This document shows, piece after piece, positions 62,876 to 64,000 of a DNA stretch of 64,000 bases (position 1 is its first letter; each line of letters begins with the position of its first letter). The notes below the pieces were generated by a model that did no database searches, had not been told where the DNA came from, and was given only the letters and a program-made list of their open reading frames with translations. A program made the translations under genes and the position numbers. The stretch is taken from NCBI RefSeq assembly GCF_011075055.1, contig NC_058154.1, positions 3,100,001-3,164,000 of the forward strand, written 5' to 3'. Source of the DNA: Mangifera indica (Eukaryota; Streptophyta; Magnoliopsida; Sapindales; Anacardiaceae).

Positions 62876-64000
62876 ACAAGATTTTTCAGCTTAGAAAAAC
62901 GGTGAAGCCAGTTCAGTAAAATGGATAATCAAGTGGTGAAGTCTGGTTCTGCTGATGCATACGGGTCTTGCTAGTATTGTGGGTACAGGAGGCAGTCTCC
63001 TTAATCATGTTTTCTAACCATCCATTCTTTATTATGTAGCGGGTAAGCGGTGTTTAACCATCCACTCATTATGTAGCAAATAGGGTGTTACATAACCAAT
63101 ACTAGATATTACTGAAAATTTGAGTTTACCTCATGAATAATAGGTTTAAGATTTATCAGAGGAATAAGGATCCTAATAGGGTTTTGGTTTAGAGATGATA
63201 ATCCTATTAGATATAAACATATTATTCTTTTATATGAGTGTTTGATAACAATTTTATGACAAATATATTCATTGTAATAAGAGAGAAAATAAAATATGGA
63301 ATAATGTTGACTTAGTTTGAAGTAACATGATTTTGAATAAATCAAGATAAATCATGTGGGATCTTTCTTTTTACATATACGAAATGCTATCATTTTAGTT
63401 CATATCATGATTTTTTATTTCTTTTTCTAGACTTTGATTCATGATTCCAATGCAAATAAAATGTATAATATAACCGATTATGAGTCTCATATAGGTGAAA
63501 GAATTTGCCAAATTTACATTCTTCCCATACCATCTGTATGTTATCTATGATTGTTTCCTTTTTCAACTTTGCTCAAAATTTGATTATTATTAATGAGTTG
63601 TTTTATCATCAACTGATTTATGTAATTCAAAGTTTTGCTTAAGATAGACTATGATACCGACATTGAAATCTGATAATTGACTCTAATATTCACTACAATG
63701 TTGCAAAATAAATGTAGAACTTGGATACAAATTGGTTTTTTAACATGGTTTTGTCTACTATTAAAGAACTTATGTTCATAGTTATAATATTAATAACTCT
63801 AGGAGAACGCTATGACAGAGTGAGTGTACAAATTACAAAGAAGTGTTACGAGGAGTACTTTACTTTAAAGAGAAGCCTTTAAGGGTATCATTAGGTTGAG
63901 AGCCATATTGCCTAACCCAGTATGGATGAGATATCTGACATTCATATTTGTGTTTCTTGCTTATCCTCCCCCCCCCCCCCCCCCCCCCCAAGTCCGAATG
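62876..64000. other. 3' flank of the pseudogene; gene-free
   Basis: No open frame with support. Two similar blocks (AACCATCCA...ATTATGTAGC) lie at 63018-63080. The window ends in a run of 22 C (63968-63989). Confidence 0.5.

Overview
This is nuclear DNA from a flowering plant, most likely a eudicot. The genes have many AT-rich introns, Copia and chromovirus-type LTR elements make up more than half of the window, and long (AT)n tracts and MITEs are present. No tRNA, rRNA, CRISPR array or bacterial-style operon was seen. The species cannot be fixed from the sequence.

Only three host genes can be supported. (1) 20056-26118, + strand, is an apparently intact 15-exon gene for a CPL2-type RNA polymerase II CTD phosphatase: an FCP1-like DLDET phosphatase domain plus one C-terminal double-stranded-RNA-binding domain, 771 residues. 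(2) 28497-31286, - strand, is a gene for a probably plastid-targeted protein with one CBM20 starch-binding domain. It lies tail to tail with CPL2. (3) 57536-62875, + strand, is a dead alpha-1,4-glycosyltransferase gene (DXD sugar-transferase family). It carries a stop codon, a frameshift and a Copia element in its coding region. From memory, the Arabidopsis loci At5g01250, At5g01260 and At5g01270 encode a glycosyltransferase of this type, a carbohydrate-binding-fold protein and CPL2. The window therefore looks like a conserved three-gene block stretched by transposons; this should be verified.

Layout. 1-6016: a dispersed repeat, then a chromovirus-type solo LTR with a second solo LTR nested inside it. 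6280-14898: an old minus-strand Copia element carrying a Mutator-like element, another solo LTR and a MITE. 14900-19850: microsatellites, a dispersed repeat and a 2.7-kb inverted-repeat structure. 19690-31300: the CPL2 and CBM20 genes, with a MITE in one CPL2 intron. 33200-34440: a second Mutator-like element and a fragment of a third. 34613-44991: a minus-strand Copia element with both LTRs and a primer-binding site, interrupted by two solo LTRs. 45170-46097: a 928-bp terminal-inverted-repeat element with a 10-bp target duplication. 47510-55910: a third minus-strand Copia element, itself hit by a Mutator-like element. 57536-62875: the broken glycosyltransferase gene and a plus-strand Copia element whose polyprotein is nearly open.

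Most striking are the glycosyltransferase/Copia chimeric reading frame, whose 5' LTR is gone, and a family of Mutator-like hairpin elements with long inverted repeats and 9-bp target duplications. Target duplications and restored reading frames let the order of many insertions be read directly.
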